A stretch of DNA of 64,000 bases from Aquila chrysaetos chrysaetos. Its lineage: Eukaryota; Chordata; Aves; Accipitriformes; Accipitridae. Position numbers and translations under genes: made by a program. The notes under the pieces are model-generated. The model ran no database searches and had not been told where the DNA came from. It saw nothing but the letters and a program-made list of their open reading frames with translations. The stretch is taken from contig NC_044029.1 of the NCBI RefSeq assembly GCF_900496995.4, positions 10,292,001-10,356,000 of the forward strand. Direction: 5' to 3'. Shown here piece by piece: positions 28,182 through 39,172 of this stretch (its first letter is position 1; each line of letters starts with the position of its first letter).

Positions 28182-28275
28182 CAGATAAAACAGTTCTGGA
28201 CCACACAGACGGACAAAATAGTTCTGAACCAAACTGCAAATGCATGCACACATCCAGATAAAACAGTTCTGAACC
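28182..28275 (+). repeat. Short imperfect tandem repeat, three units
   Basis: The motif AGATAAAACAGTTCTGAACC recurs three times with changes (from about 28182, 28210 and 28254), separated by CA-rich spacers of unequal length. No coding sense. Its origin is unknown. Confidence 0.75.
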
Positions 28276-28632
28276 AAGTTTTACACACAGGTGCACACAG
28301 AGGTTAACCTATGATTAAAATTTCCCTTTCATGAGCTTCATGAATTACTCACTCCCGTGCGCCAGCATTCATCAACAGTCAGTCGGTGAACCTTGTGAAA
28401 TCACTCCTTTAAGTCCTCACAAACCCACCGACGGACGGTCCCTCAACCCTCGCAAAATCTGCCCCGAGAGGTGTCCCAGCTCAGCGGGAGACCCGGGCTC
28501 ACGCAGCCCACCGCAGTCCCAGGGACCCAAGGGTCTCACCTCGGATCGCTGCTTTTAGGGTCTCGAGGTGACCGGCTTGGGTCATGATTTTACATTCCGG
28601 CCACAGCTCCTGCTCGGCCGTTCTGATACGCA

Positions 28633-28900
28633 ATTCAAGCAGCAGAAGGCCCAGGTGCGGCCAGCGCCAGGCTTCTGCACTCCCAACCAAAACCACAGCC
28701 CAAAGGGAGTTTTTCCCAAAGCGTGCATAGCTTATCCTGAAATATCAGAGCGGTCCTGATGTACCATTCAGGCAGCAGATTGCCCAGGTGTGGCCAGAGT
28801 GTCTGATGCCCAAGTCACTGCACTTGTAAGCAAGGTAACAGCCCGATGGGAGGTTTTCCCAGAGCACGCATGGCTTATCCTGAGATCTCAGGGTGGCCTG
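28633..28900 (+). repeat. Diverged two-copy tandem duplication, period about 135 bp
   Basis: Copy 1 (about 28633-28759) and copy 2 (about 28767-28900) share, in order, ATTCAAGCAGCAG/ATTCAGGCAGCAG, GCCCAGGTGCGGCCAG/GCCCAGGTGTGGCCAG, CACTGCA-like text, GGGAGTTTTTCCCA/GGGAGGTTTTCCCA and GCTTATCCTGA followed by ATCAGAGCGGTCCTG or CTCAGGGTGGCCTG. The region is GC-richer than its surroundings. No gene was recognised. Confidence 0.8.
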
Positions 28901-29889
28901 GGGCAGGGGGGGGGCTGCACTACCACAAGGCACAATTAATTGCAGCTAACATCTCTCTAAAACAGAGGTTTCTGGTCTAAGCCAAGCAAGCACCTCTGCA
29001 GTTAATGAGGGAACAATTATCTCCAAGGGGTGATTCACCTCATCTGTGTAATGGTTACTGACACAATAGAATACCTTTTTTTTTTCCAGTGAAGACAGCA
29101 GAAGAATTTTCTAATCCTCCTCCTCCATCCCTCTCCCCTCTGCATTGCCAGTCTTTATTCCCACCCCAGCTTTAACAGATTTCTGCTTCATCCATTGAAG
29201 CAGCATAAAACCTTTTTCTCACCTTCCCCATTGGAAGTCCTGTGGTTTCTTGGTTTGTCTGTAGGAACATCCTATTCCTAACTTGTCACTGAAGAAAATA
29301 CATCGGGTGATTATATCTCTCCCATCTCAGAATATTGTTAATGGGAAATGCCTCTTTTTCTTTATTCACTACAGAGGGGACCTAGATGAATAGGTCAGAG
29401 AGAAGCCTAAATTTTAGGTGCTACATAATGCAACAGTCTAACTGACAAGCACAAAAATATTTGCCACCAGGACAGTAACTGCCAAAGATTAGCGCACAGA
29501 AGCCAGGCAAATTCTCTGACTGTACGAAGTGAATGGGCAATAACTGAGACAAAGAACTCTGTCTGCGTGTCTGTAGCGTACAGATGGCGTTGAATCAACA
29601 ACTGCTAGGATGTAATTCTAGGAAATTGGATGCTACCTGGCTATAAAACCATCTGGTGACACGTATGTTGTTGGTTTCAAGAGAACAGAACGTTAAAGAT
29701 CAGAGGGATCACACTGGCTGAAACCGGGGCTGGGAGCCTCGTAATCCAACTCCAAAGAGTGGAAGGTGAGCCAAGCGATGCAGTGAGCTCCCCCCGGCCC
29801 CCCCATATCTGTCTTCCAGCTTCCAGCAACTTGGAGCTTCCTTGGAAGCTTCTTGAACCACAAACGGGTGTCATTGTATTTAGTAGCCC
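28901..29889. other. Intergenic DNA, nothing recognised
   Basis: No gene or repeat family was recognised between the tandem duplication and the LINE relic. A pyrimidine-rich stretch occurs around 29.1 kb. Confidence 0.65.
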
Positions 29890-30870
29890 TTGAAGAATTT
29901 CTTTTACGTGAATTTTTCTAGGGGCTTCTTGAAGCCAGTGTTTTCAGCAACCACCCACCCATACTGCAGCAGAGTTTCACAGTTTACCTACACATGGTGC
30001 AAAGAACCCTTTTGTTTTGAACTGACTTTTTTTTTTAATTAACTAATTTGGTGCCCTCTGGTTGCTCTACCGGGGCAGACATTAAACAATCATTCCCTCG
30101 CCACTCATGGGCTTTTATCACACCCTTACCTTTTCTCTAGGTCTTTTAATAAAGAACTGCATCTTCCTTGAGTCATCAGTCTTCTGATGTTGGATAAATG
30201 GTAAGAATTAAAAATAAAACAGAAGTCCTAGGTTATTCTGCAACATACATTCCTTGTAGAGAAGCCATTTGGGAATTTTTGACCACATTTGTTGCCTTGC
30301 CATGAATCTTTTCCTATTCTGCTAAATAAGTCTTCAGATGGGAGTACCAGAGGAGCCTGTACAGTGTGAGGGCACACTGAGATTTGTATGATAGCATAGT
30401 GGTATTTTCTGATTGCTCATTATCTCTTTCTCTAGAACACCTAATACCATTTATTATAACTCTCAGATCTCTTTCCTGAGTGGCAATTGGTAAGATAACC
30501 CAAATTTTATATGTGAAGTTAGCAGTGGTTTTCCCCATGTGCATCATTTTACATTTATCAAAGCTGACTTTCATTTGCCATTTTAACAGCCAGTCACTGA
30601 GTGCCATTAAGTCCTTTTGCAGTTCTTACAGTCTTGATTTATTATTTATTATTTACTACCCTGATTTGTTAACATCAATAAACTTTTTCTCCTTTCCAGT
30701 CACATCTTTTTCCAATCACTTACAAATGTTACACAGTGCAGATCCCTGCAGAACTTCACTAGTGACTCCACTGCAAAAACTAACTTTTTACTTCAACCTC
30801 ATCTTTTCTAACTTTTCTCCAATTATTTATCCAAGCAAAAGGAATGACAGGATTCCTATACAATTTTGAT
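29890..30870 (-). mobile_element. Ancient CR1/L3-type LINE relic (about 1 kb)
   Basis: Read on the minus strand, this interval resembles the 3' half of an old amniote LINE: the end of the reverse transcriptase frame and then a long 3' untranslated tail. Landmarks on the + strand include AATTTGGTGCCCTCTGGTTG, CAGATCTCTTTCCTGAGTGG, TTTCATTTGCCATTTTAACA and CCCTGCAGAACTTCACTAGT. I recognise these from a LINE family common in turtles and crocodilians, but cannot name the subfamily. The ends are approximate. The copy is heavily mutated and cannot be active. Confidence 0.75.
30314..30607 (-). pseudogene. Decayed LINE reverse transcriptase fragment
   Basis: A minus-strand frame of 97 residues reads ALSDWLLKWQMKVSFDKCKM then MHMGK, followed by ATQERDLRVIING. 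This matches the conserved thumb-side region of jockey/CR1-type LINE reverse transcriptases (pattern L.DWA.KWQMKF..DKCKVMHIG, then E.DLGVII). Only this short stretch is open. The catalytic YxDD region would lie upstream on the minus strand, towards higher coordinates, and is not recognisable. It is a fossil within the larger relic, not a gene. Confidence 0.8.
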
Positions 30871-31479
30871 TACTTTTTAAAAGTGTTACCTTTTTTTAAG
30901 CTATTTATTCAATTATCTTAAATTGCTAAAGAGCAATTTCCAACTGTAGTAAAATTTGAGGTTTTATATACAAAGTTATTTCGTTTTTTTTTATTTAACC
31001 TCTTCTCTCCTCCAGAGAATTTTCACATCCCCTCTCAAATTTGAGAGCTGCTGGTAGAGGGGGTTCGGATGATCTACTCAAGGCTGTTGCTACTTATACC
31101 TCTTAAGACTGAGTTTCTTCTGGGCTTGCATATATGGAAAGCAATATGGAAAGGAAGATTTGTTTAAAAAAAAGGCAAACCATGTAGTAAACAAAATAGC
31201 TCCCTATATTTTACATACATTTGGCTTTGTGTAATGGGCATTTCCCTCTTTTTTTTATTTACAAAGCAACACTAACAACAAAACCCCAACCAGCAGAGCT
31301 TAGTCTTACTAACAGCCTGAGAGACACATATGGCCAAAAGAACGAAGACATTATGTCATTAAAACTTGAGCAAAACAAATGTTTATATCGCCAAAAAAAG
31401 ATTTCATTTACTTTAACCGCTTGCCTGTTGCCTTTTAACAATTGCTTTGGGAAGATCTAATAGGAATGACCAAAAACCA

Positions 31480-31770
31480 CGACTACCACGTAAGACCACG
31501 ACACGCTGTCAGCACCCTGCGGCTGCGCCCGGTGGTTCCTCAGCCCGGCACGTCGCTTCCCCTCCGCCGTGGTCACCCGGTTGGTTTGGGAGCGCTTTCG
31601 GGGCTTCCCACGCTCCCCGAGGGCTTCTCCTGCTGCCTCTGCCGAGCCCTGGAGCAGCGCTGCTTCTGGAGGTGCTCCGCTTGCTGCACACACGCGCGTC
31701 CTTACTGCACCTATACGTGGGCTGCCCCGCGCGGCTACGATGTCCATACGGTGTTTAATCCTCCCTGCCA
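31480..31770. promoter_or_regulatory. Isolated CpG-rich patch (orphan CpG island candidate)
   Basis: About 290 bases with many CpGs (GCTGCGCCCGGTGG, CACACGCGCGTCC, CCGCGCGGCTACG) inside AT-rich DNA. Several frames on both strands stay open here only because GC-rich DNA has few stops; none resembles a known protein. It lies about 14 kb beyond the 3' end of MYF5 and 10 kb beyond LIN7A. A promoter function is a guess. Confidence 0.4.
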
Positions 31771-34700
31771 CCCCGTATACTGGCCCTGAGGGCAAACGCT
31801 GCCTGTTCTCCCATAGAGCTGCAGTCGCTCTATTTTATATCTTGAAGCTAAAGCATTTGCGATGCTTCGAAGAGAATCAAAAGCAAATGAGCAGGATCTG
31901 TGTCTGGAGAACTATTTGCTCATGAAATGGCGATCCGATGCTGTATTTTACAACTAGATCCCCAAATCCTCTAAAAAGACAAATCCAAACTCTGTCTGAA
32001 ATCCATTCCCTGAGTGTCTGAAGCACCACCTGCCTCTTGCTAAAAGAAAACACTCCAGAAACCAACTTCATACTGAAAACGTTAACCATATCTAAGCAGG
32101 ATAAATTAATTTTACCAAAATCTGTAGCAGATGGCACATAACATCATAAATCATTCTGCAGAAAGTTTACCAGTATAGAACTAGATACAATAGCAAATTA
32201 TCACAGAAACCTTTCACGTACAGATTTTAAGATACTATAAAAAAAGGTGACAAAATTACACTTATGCAATCAGCAAATGACTAACTGTGCTTTTTTAGCA
32301 CTTTTAAAGTGCTATTATTTATTAGGTACTGATTATGTCTTAAAGGTACAATCACAGATCAAAACCGCATTGCAATGTATGGTACTCAAAAACAGAAGAA
32401 ATGATTGCCATCTGTAGCCCAAGGCACACAACCACAAACCTGGATTTATAACGCATGCCCCTGGCTTCACCGGGGAGTCCATGCCATCCTAAGCTGGCCA
32501 TGCACAGAAATCACAGTGAATTGAGACCTTACAGACAGATTTTCTAAGATATTTGGGCGCCTAAAGGTAGAGGCAAGATCCAAGGACTAGATCCCAAAGG
32601 CATCACGGAAGCTAGGAAAATCCTTCCTTTTAACCATTTAAGGTCAGAAAATGAGCTTTTTTTCAGGATAATCCCTCAGATGTCGATAACCCCAAGGGCA
32701 CCAACATTTACCAGCGCCTCAGTTTCCCCGAGGAAGTTTCTGGAAGCCTGCTCTCCCTCACAGGGCCCTTTCTCATCTCACCTTGTTTCACCTTCCCAGG
32801 TGACCCTGAATCCCAACCAGCGAAGCTCCCGTATCACCCACTGCCCCAAAAGAGGAAAATGGCCAGGGCAGTCCTGTGTTCCGTGCCCACTCTGTGTGGC
32901 CCGTCACCCCTTGTGTGACTGGAGTTGCAGGTGTGCTGTGATTTACCCTGTACTACTCTTACACAGCCCAGCAAGTAGATGGTTGGATCAAACGATTCCT
33001 CCTAGTTAAGCATTTCTGCTGTGGACACCTGCTCTATGTTACAGAGATGCTTGTTTAATAGCTTGGCATGCAACCAGTAAATGCAAAGGCGATGGGAACG
33101 GGCAGTTGATGAAAGTTTGGGTGCAAAGTCAGGTTGGGGATGACAATTTCAGGAGGGCTGACCACAGCTTTATCAATGCCATGAATCAAGTTACAAATAT
33201 GAATTCTTAAATTGACAAATTACAAATTTAATGGGCTGCAGCAAGCCAAGTGGATAGAACAGTCTGGGTCATCTCCAAGGGTGGGGTTTGACAGGCTATG
33301 TCCTTTAATTTGCCACTTTAAAAAGGTTTCTGTGCCTTTCCGTAGTTCCCTGAAAAGTGTCCCTTATTAAATGATTTTTTCTTTGCAGTTTTAAAACACA
33401 ATCTAGACAGACAGGTTTGGGGTTTTGTTTGTTTGTTTGTTTCAAATATTCCTATAATTTCTGGGGTTGACTTTGATTGGTAAGTTCTTTGCAGATGCAG
33501 ACATTCCTAGCTAGAGTGGAGCCATATAACAAACTTAGTTCTGCCCATCTCTATTCCAACATAAATCCTAATACTTGCAGAACAAAGTCCTGGCAAATGT
33601 GAGGATGAGATTAGAGGACAGTTTAATCTGATGAAGTCCAAAATTTCAAAGTCAGACTGTGGAGGGAATCATAATTTGGAGAGATGGTACCATTTGGTGC
33701 ATCAGCGTTATTTATAATTGAGAAGATTGGGAAGCAGCAGAAAAAAGGGCTTAGTTTAAACGCATGAGTACAGCATCCACATTCATTAATCTGTTTCCCC
33801 AGTGACTCAGATGGAAAATTGTTTTGTGCAATTTGCTGCCACTCCACATCACAACAACTTCTGAAAAGTATGAGCAGCAGCCTGGCTTTTTGTCATGCAT
33901 TAGTAATAGCAGATGGATTTAGTAAGGCAGCGTACACTTTTCAAACAGTTTTTCCTTTGGGGGAAGAGATAAGCAGGTACAAGCAGCATAAGCAGTTAAA
34001 AGCACCCTGTGTACTGCAAGACAGACCTTGCTGCTTTAGCATCCTTAAACGTGCAAAACCCCAGGAATCTGACATGGGTGACTGCCACCACTTTAAGTCA
34101 CTTCATCACAGGATTTTAAAGGATACAGGTTAAAAAAAAAAAAAAAAGAGTGACAAATGCTGGTGTCAGAAAAGTACAGGCACGTGGGGAATTATGCCAA
34201 ATTATACTGCCTATGGTGCAGAGAGAGGACAAAAAAAGTCTGCCTGGACATTGCTGTATCCTTCAGCAATACCCCATGAGTGACTGCCCGCACACATGCT
34301 CATTCTGAGGGTATTCAAGCCAGCAATTACTTCAGCATTGGAAAAAAGACCACGACAGGCTGTGCTGTTCTGCTGCAGGATCCCAGGGCGCTCCCCAGTC
34401 CACTGTGTTTTGCAGCTGAATTTTCTCAGTAGTGTGACAGACATAACACAACGACATGCTCCAGCATGTGTGCCTGAGCTAACTGCTGATGCCGTTTCAC
34501 CCTCAGTTCATTAACCCGCTTCCCACATAGTCACCATTCAATTCAACAACAGAGATTACAAATACCTGTAGGTAACACAGATTTCTCTTTCTCCGTTTCT
34601 CATTCAACGGTCTGGGTTGCTGCGACAGCTACGATGTGTAATAAGCAAACCTGTTCAGCTTCCTTGGACGTGACTATTTAAAGTACATGGTCACCATTGG

Positions 34701-37062
34701 AAAGAAAACTCCTCCAACACTTGACAAAGGCAGAGAATAAGTAATGATACATTGCTATTTCAGTATGTACACTTGATATTTATCAGAAGCCTTGCTGCAA
34801 TCCTAGAGCTCCAGCTTGCCCCAAGAGGATCAGCTTTAGCAAGGAGACCTCCTCTAGAAAGCAAGAAAGTCTAGAAATATTTACCCGAGTCACTCAGCAA
34901 ACGGTTGGAGTGGATGAAGAGCTCCCTGTTACTACCGCTCATACTCCCTCCCAGGCCACGGCAGAGTCGATGGCCATTCCCGCTGCGCGGCTCCAGTTCA
35001 CAGCCCAGCGTCTGAGCAAAGATCCCCCTCCCGCAGCAAAGCTCTCGGTCCGGGATGTCCCCCCAGCCTGGGGAGGAGGCTCTAAGTCCTAACCCTGCCT
35101 GTTCTGCACAACGGGGAGTACGCCTCCTTTGCGGCCAAAACACGTCTCGTCGCACAAGGGACACACGTGAAGGTCAGGATGAGCAGGTCGCTCCCATCAC
35201 ATGCCCCAGCATACGCGAGCGGTCCTGCCCTAGGACTGAATGTGTTCTCCTTGCAGGACGGAGAACACCAGCAGTTTAGCCATTTATTAGCTGTGCTTCC
35301 AGCCACACGACCAAAAAGATCCCAGAGAGCCCTTCAGAAAAAGGGGATCGTACGCCACACCGTTCATCCACCCCACAACCTGGGGAAAAGGCGAGCAGAA
35401 AGCTGATCTGGGGGCAAATTAAATGTCTGAGAAGCCAAAGTCATCCTGCGAGCTGCAGGGAGGACAAGCTGGTTTAGTCGGTGCAGCTGAGCGGCTCAAA
35501 TACGCGCCGAGGACACCATGTCCCAAAACAGCCTCTTCTCTCCTGATCAAAGCCCTCCCTTCGCTATGGCAGAAAAGGGCACTGACTCGCCTTCACTCAC
35601 CGTGAGCGAGTGCTGTAAGGGATAACCGATTTAATAAAAGGGGAACAACTTCACACCCCCCCTCTGCTTTGCAAATGAAGTGTTTATTCCTGCTTAGACC
35701 ATGAAATGCAGGGCTCAGGCACAGGAAAGAAAGAAAAATCTTGACTGGGAGAAGACACTATATTCCCATCCAGATTAAGTCATTTAAGTAAGACATGTTC
35801 TTCATCAAGTTCTTGTTATTTAAGCAGAGCCCTGCTTTGCATAATGTATTCCCAGACGTTACAGTGGGAGCCAGGTGCCTCACTGTGTGTTGTGAATTCC
35901 CTGTATTTACAGCGCTCCGTAAAGCTCGGCAATGCACTCGGCACTGGGGATCCCTAACCCCCTCTTGTGGCTCTGGAGACTGATTCTCAAATATATTTAA
36001 ACATCTAATCCCACTGGAGAATTTGAGCCTTCGCCTGCTATAGGATTTTGAAAAGTGCCTAACTCCTATAGATTTCAATGCTTTAAATAGTACAGGTGAT
36101 TTTTGTTAAAGTCATGTATTTAAAATTCTGCACTGCAACATTTTAGAGAAACAGGATTTTTTTTAAGTAAGTCCTACATTCTTTAGAAAATCTGTCCCTT
36201 AAATTTCAGAACATTCGAAAAAAAAAAAAAAAAAACAGACCTCGTCCTGCACTTCCTAATTTTTTTATTCAGACTAGAAAGATGTTTGCCATGACTAGAA
36301 CTACTACTGAGCCCAAAATAGATTTACCATTTCCAAATACTCCCCAGTGACAGCTGAGTAGCATAATGATGCTTTATCTCATGTTAGTGACAAAATAAAT
36401 TGCTTTTCCAGCACACACACAGAGCTTTATAAAAAGAATAATCCCACTGGAAAAAGGATTCTTCAGCTTTGAATTCCTGCACCCAAAAGGGCCTCAGCTG
36501 CAGCAGCCTCCTCTGGAGAAGGCAGAGGGAGTGAAACCTCGCGCAAGTGTAGGGCGTCACTTGAAGGCAGGCACTTCTGTTAAGACCAAAAGAAAATAGA
36601 TCCTAGTACTCTTATGTTTGAGTGCCGCTGAACTATTTCTGATTTTATAAACACTGATGCGTTATACTTTCTGCTGGATCAGCGTTATGCTTATAAATTC
36701 CAATTTTCAGGTTACAGCTATTTCAGTCACATTTGGCTGGGACGTACAGCATATGCTTTCAATATGGACTGGATTATTTTTCTGTTCTCTTACCAATTGC
36801 TTCATTTTGTTTAATGGCAGTGGGAGAATTACAAGTGTCAGAATTAATCCCGAAGCTCGTCTCCCCACTTCCAGCTCTAAATTAGAGCCCAGGTCTGCCG
36901 GTCTGCCATGCAGAACAGCACCGATGTCAGCTCAGGACCTGGCCGAGTCCTGCCTGGAACGTGCATGTCATCAGAAAATTTTGAATTTTCCAGGCAGAAA
37001 ACCCCACTGCATGTAGTCCCTGGAGTGGAGCCCACCGGCTTGGGACTGCGCTGACCCATGGG
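31771..37062. other. Intergenic DNA, LIN7A-MYF5 interval
   Basis: No gene recognised. It includes a GTTT tetranucleotide run at 33423, A-runs at 34131 and 36218, a moderately GC-rich stretch at 34.95-35.6 kb and possible old repeat fragments near 32.54 and 36.0 kb (wording like TATTTGGGCGCCTAAAG and GAAAAGTGCCTAACTCC). Confidence 0.65.
33423..33442 (+). repeat. GTTT tetranucleotide microsatellite
   Basis: Four to five GTTT units in a row. Confidence 0.85.
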
Positions 37063-37288
37063 ATTTAAGAAAGAAATTTTTTACAGTAAGGGTGCTGAGG
37101 CACTGGAAGAGGGTGCCCAGAGAGGCTGTGGCTGCCCCATCCCTGGCAGTGTTCAAGGCCAGGTTGGATGGGGCTTGGAGCAACCTGGTCTAGTGGAAGG
37201 TGTCCCTGCCCATGGCAGGGGTGGGAACTAGATGATCTTTAAAGGTCCCTTCCAGCCCAAACCATCCTATGAGTCTGTGATTCTACAT
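37063..37288 (+). mobile_element. CR1 LINE 3' end, well preserved
   Basis: About 225 bases with the diagnostic CR1 tail in order: GTGCCCAGAGAGGCTGTGG, GTTCAAGGCCAGGTTGGATG, GAGCAACCTGGTCTAGTGG, CCCATGGCAGGGGTGGGAAC, AGATGATCTTTAAAGGTCCC, then GTCTGTGATTCTA. Less diverged than the two copies in the LIN7A intron, so probably a younger insertion. Confidence 0.93.
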
Positions 37289-38684
37289 GATGTATTGGGT
37301 GTTGCAGGTCTCCTGGGATATTTTAAAAGGCAGCACAGGCGTATTCCAAGCAGACTGAAATGCTACAGTTCAAAACCCCCGTCCCAGGTGTGCATTGACG
37401 ACAGGGTGACAGCGTGGAAGACCGTGTTGTGTGGAGCAGCTCAGCAGCTTCACGTTGTGCGCGATGGAAGGCTCGGCCAAGCCCCAGGACTGTTCAATGT
37501 TGGAGCAATGCTCGTTTGCTGCTCTAGTTTTTACAATGCAGGCAGCTCTCAGATAACCCGTATTTTCAAGCGGGTTATACACTGCTTTTCTCTTTTTCTA
37601 AAGGAAACAAGAAACAGAAACCTAAAAGCATTCATAAAACACAAAATATTTTCCAGGCACATTTCTTTCTGGAATTAGAGGTAGAAGAGTTGTAGGTGTT
37701 GTTCACGACTTTTCACCAAGTGACCTTCAAGGTCAGAATCGAACAGAGCTCTTCACGTCCCTAAAACACGCAGAACGTCACCCTTGCAGAGCTACTCTGT
37801 CACGAGCCTCTAAGTTCTCTAGTGAAGCTCCAGAGTTTTCCAAAACAGTTGCCAGCAGCAATATGATAATAAAGCTACTGTGGAAAAGCTTTGCCAGAGA
37901 CTCTATGGACATTTACACCCGACATGCCGGGATTATTTATAATAAAAATTAATTGGGGATTGAAGAGTCAGTCAAGCATAGGATGGCCAATCTCCAGACA
38001 AAGTTGTCCTATGTCAGTTTACATAAATAATCTGGTAATACTGATATACTGTTTCTCTTCCTTTCCCCAAATCACTGTAATCGTAAAGAAGGAACTGCTT
38101 GCCTCTATTTTTAAGCCTTGAACTTGCTAAAACTTGCATATGTAAGTATGCTTGTGCACAGGTATTTCCACTGGTTCAGAAAGATGTAAAAATAAACCTG
38201 GTTGCATCTTACTCTAAGGTCTTATACACAGTAATTTATTTTTAATGATTCTAAAATTTGTTCTTAAAAAGTGAATGGTTTCATCATATGTTCAGCAAAA
38301 TTTTCTCTCTGACTATATTTTTAAATATACAGATGGGTGAAGTTTAAAAAAAAAAACACGGCTGCAGAGCAAGAGATCTTCAAGAATTCCTTGCACTTAC
38401 TACCTATCCTGGTATTCAGTAAGAGCTGGTTGGCATTCAAGACTGTCGAAAAATCACTGCAGCTATTGTGAGCGTAATTTCAAGCTCCTATTTCTGGAAA
38501 TCACGGCCAAATAAAACAGAAAACATGATTGTGCTTGATATTCCATAGTGTGTGAACAGAGCGTGGGCCCTGGCTCTGAAGCGCGCTGCAAGCTGTGTGA
38601 ACCGCTGTATCCATTATAATTGCAATAAAAAGCAATTTTCTGCAGCCCTTTTCATTTAACGAAGAATTCCCCTCAAAAGGGGTT

Positions 38685-38800
38685 TTTGGGGGGCGGCGCA
38701 GCGAATGTCCCAAGGATCGCTGAGCTGAAAGGGTCGACCCACCGCGCTTCTGCCGCGGGAGCAGGCAGCGCTGGCGGGGGGGGGGCGCGGGGCAGCGTTC
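38685..38800. promoter_or_regulatory. Second small isolated CpG-rich patch
   Basis: GGGGGGCGGCGCAGCGAAT, GGGTCGACCCACCGCGC and a G-run form a patch of about 115 bases in otherwise average DNA. No exon or repeat was recognised in it. Confidence 0.3.
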
Positions 38801-39109
38801 GGGGCTGGGGCAGCACCTTAGACCCAGGCTCCCTGCAGTTAAACCCCAGTCTTAGCTAGGCTAGTCCTTATTTAGGCTTGGGCACTAGAGCGGTGCCCCT
38901 GCCCTTGTTTACCCTCAGCAGTGGTAGCCTCCTCCTTCTGAAAGGAAAGGAACAGTTTCGGATACCAGAGGATTTGGAGCAGAGGAGCTGGATATTTTAA
39001 TGTTGTTCAGGCTTCAGTCATCATGAATATCACTTTACAGCTTGGTGCATAAACAGTCCATTTCTGAGGCATGAGAAAATGAATATATTGTAACTATATT
39101 CTAGGCCTT

Positions 39110-39172
39110 CTGGCCCAAATCTGTTCCTGGTGAAACTCCAGGGGTTTCAGTGGAGTTGCAGCAAGAATAAAC
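39110..39172. mobile_element. Possible decayed palindromic MITE
   Basis: TTCCTGGTGAAACTCCA is followed after a short centre by TGGAGTTGCAGCAAGAA. The two are inverted copies matching at 14 of 17 positions. The wording CCCAAATCTGTTCCTGGTG resembles an old palindromic repeat family common in reptile genomes. The family assignment is from memory and tentative. Confidence 0.45.

Noticed and set aside
28182-28275. Repeats with spacers as a CRISPR-like array
   Set aside because: Vertebrate DNA, three imperfect units, unequal CA-rich spacers, no associated genes.
31442-31925. A new protein gene in the CpG-rich patch at 31.5 kb
   Set aside because: Frames are open on both strands at once, as expected in GC-rich DNA; no domain or splice pattern was recognised.
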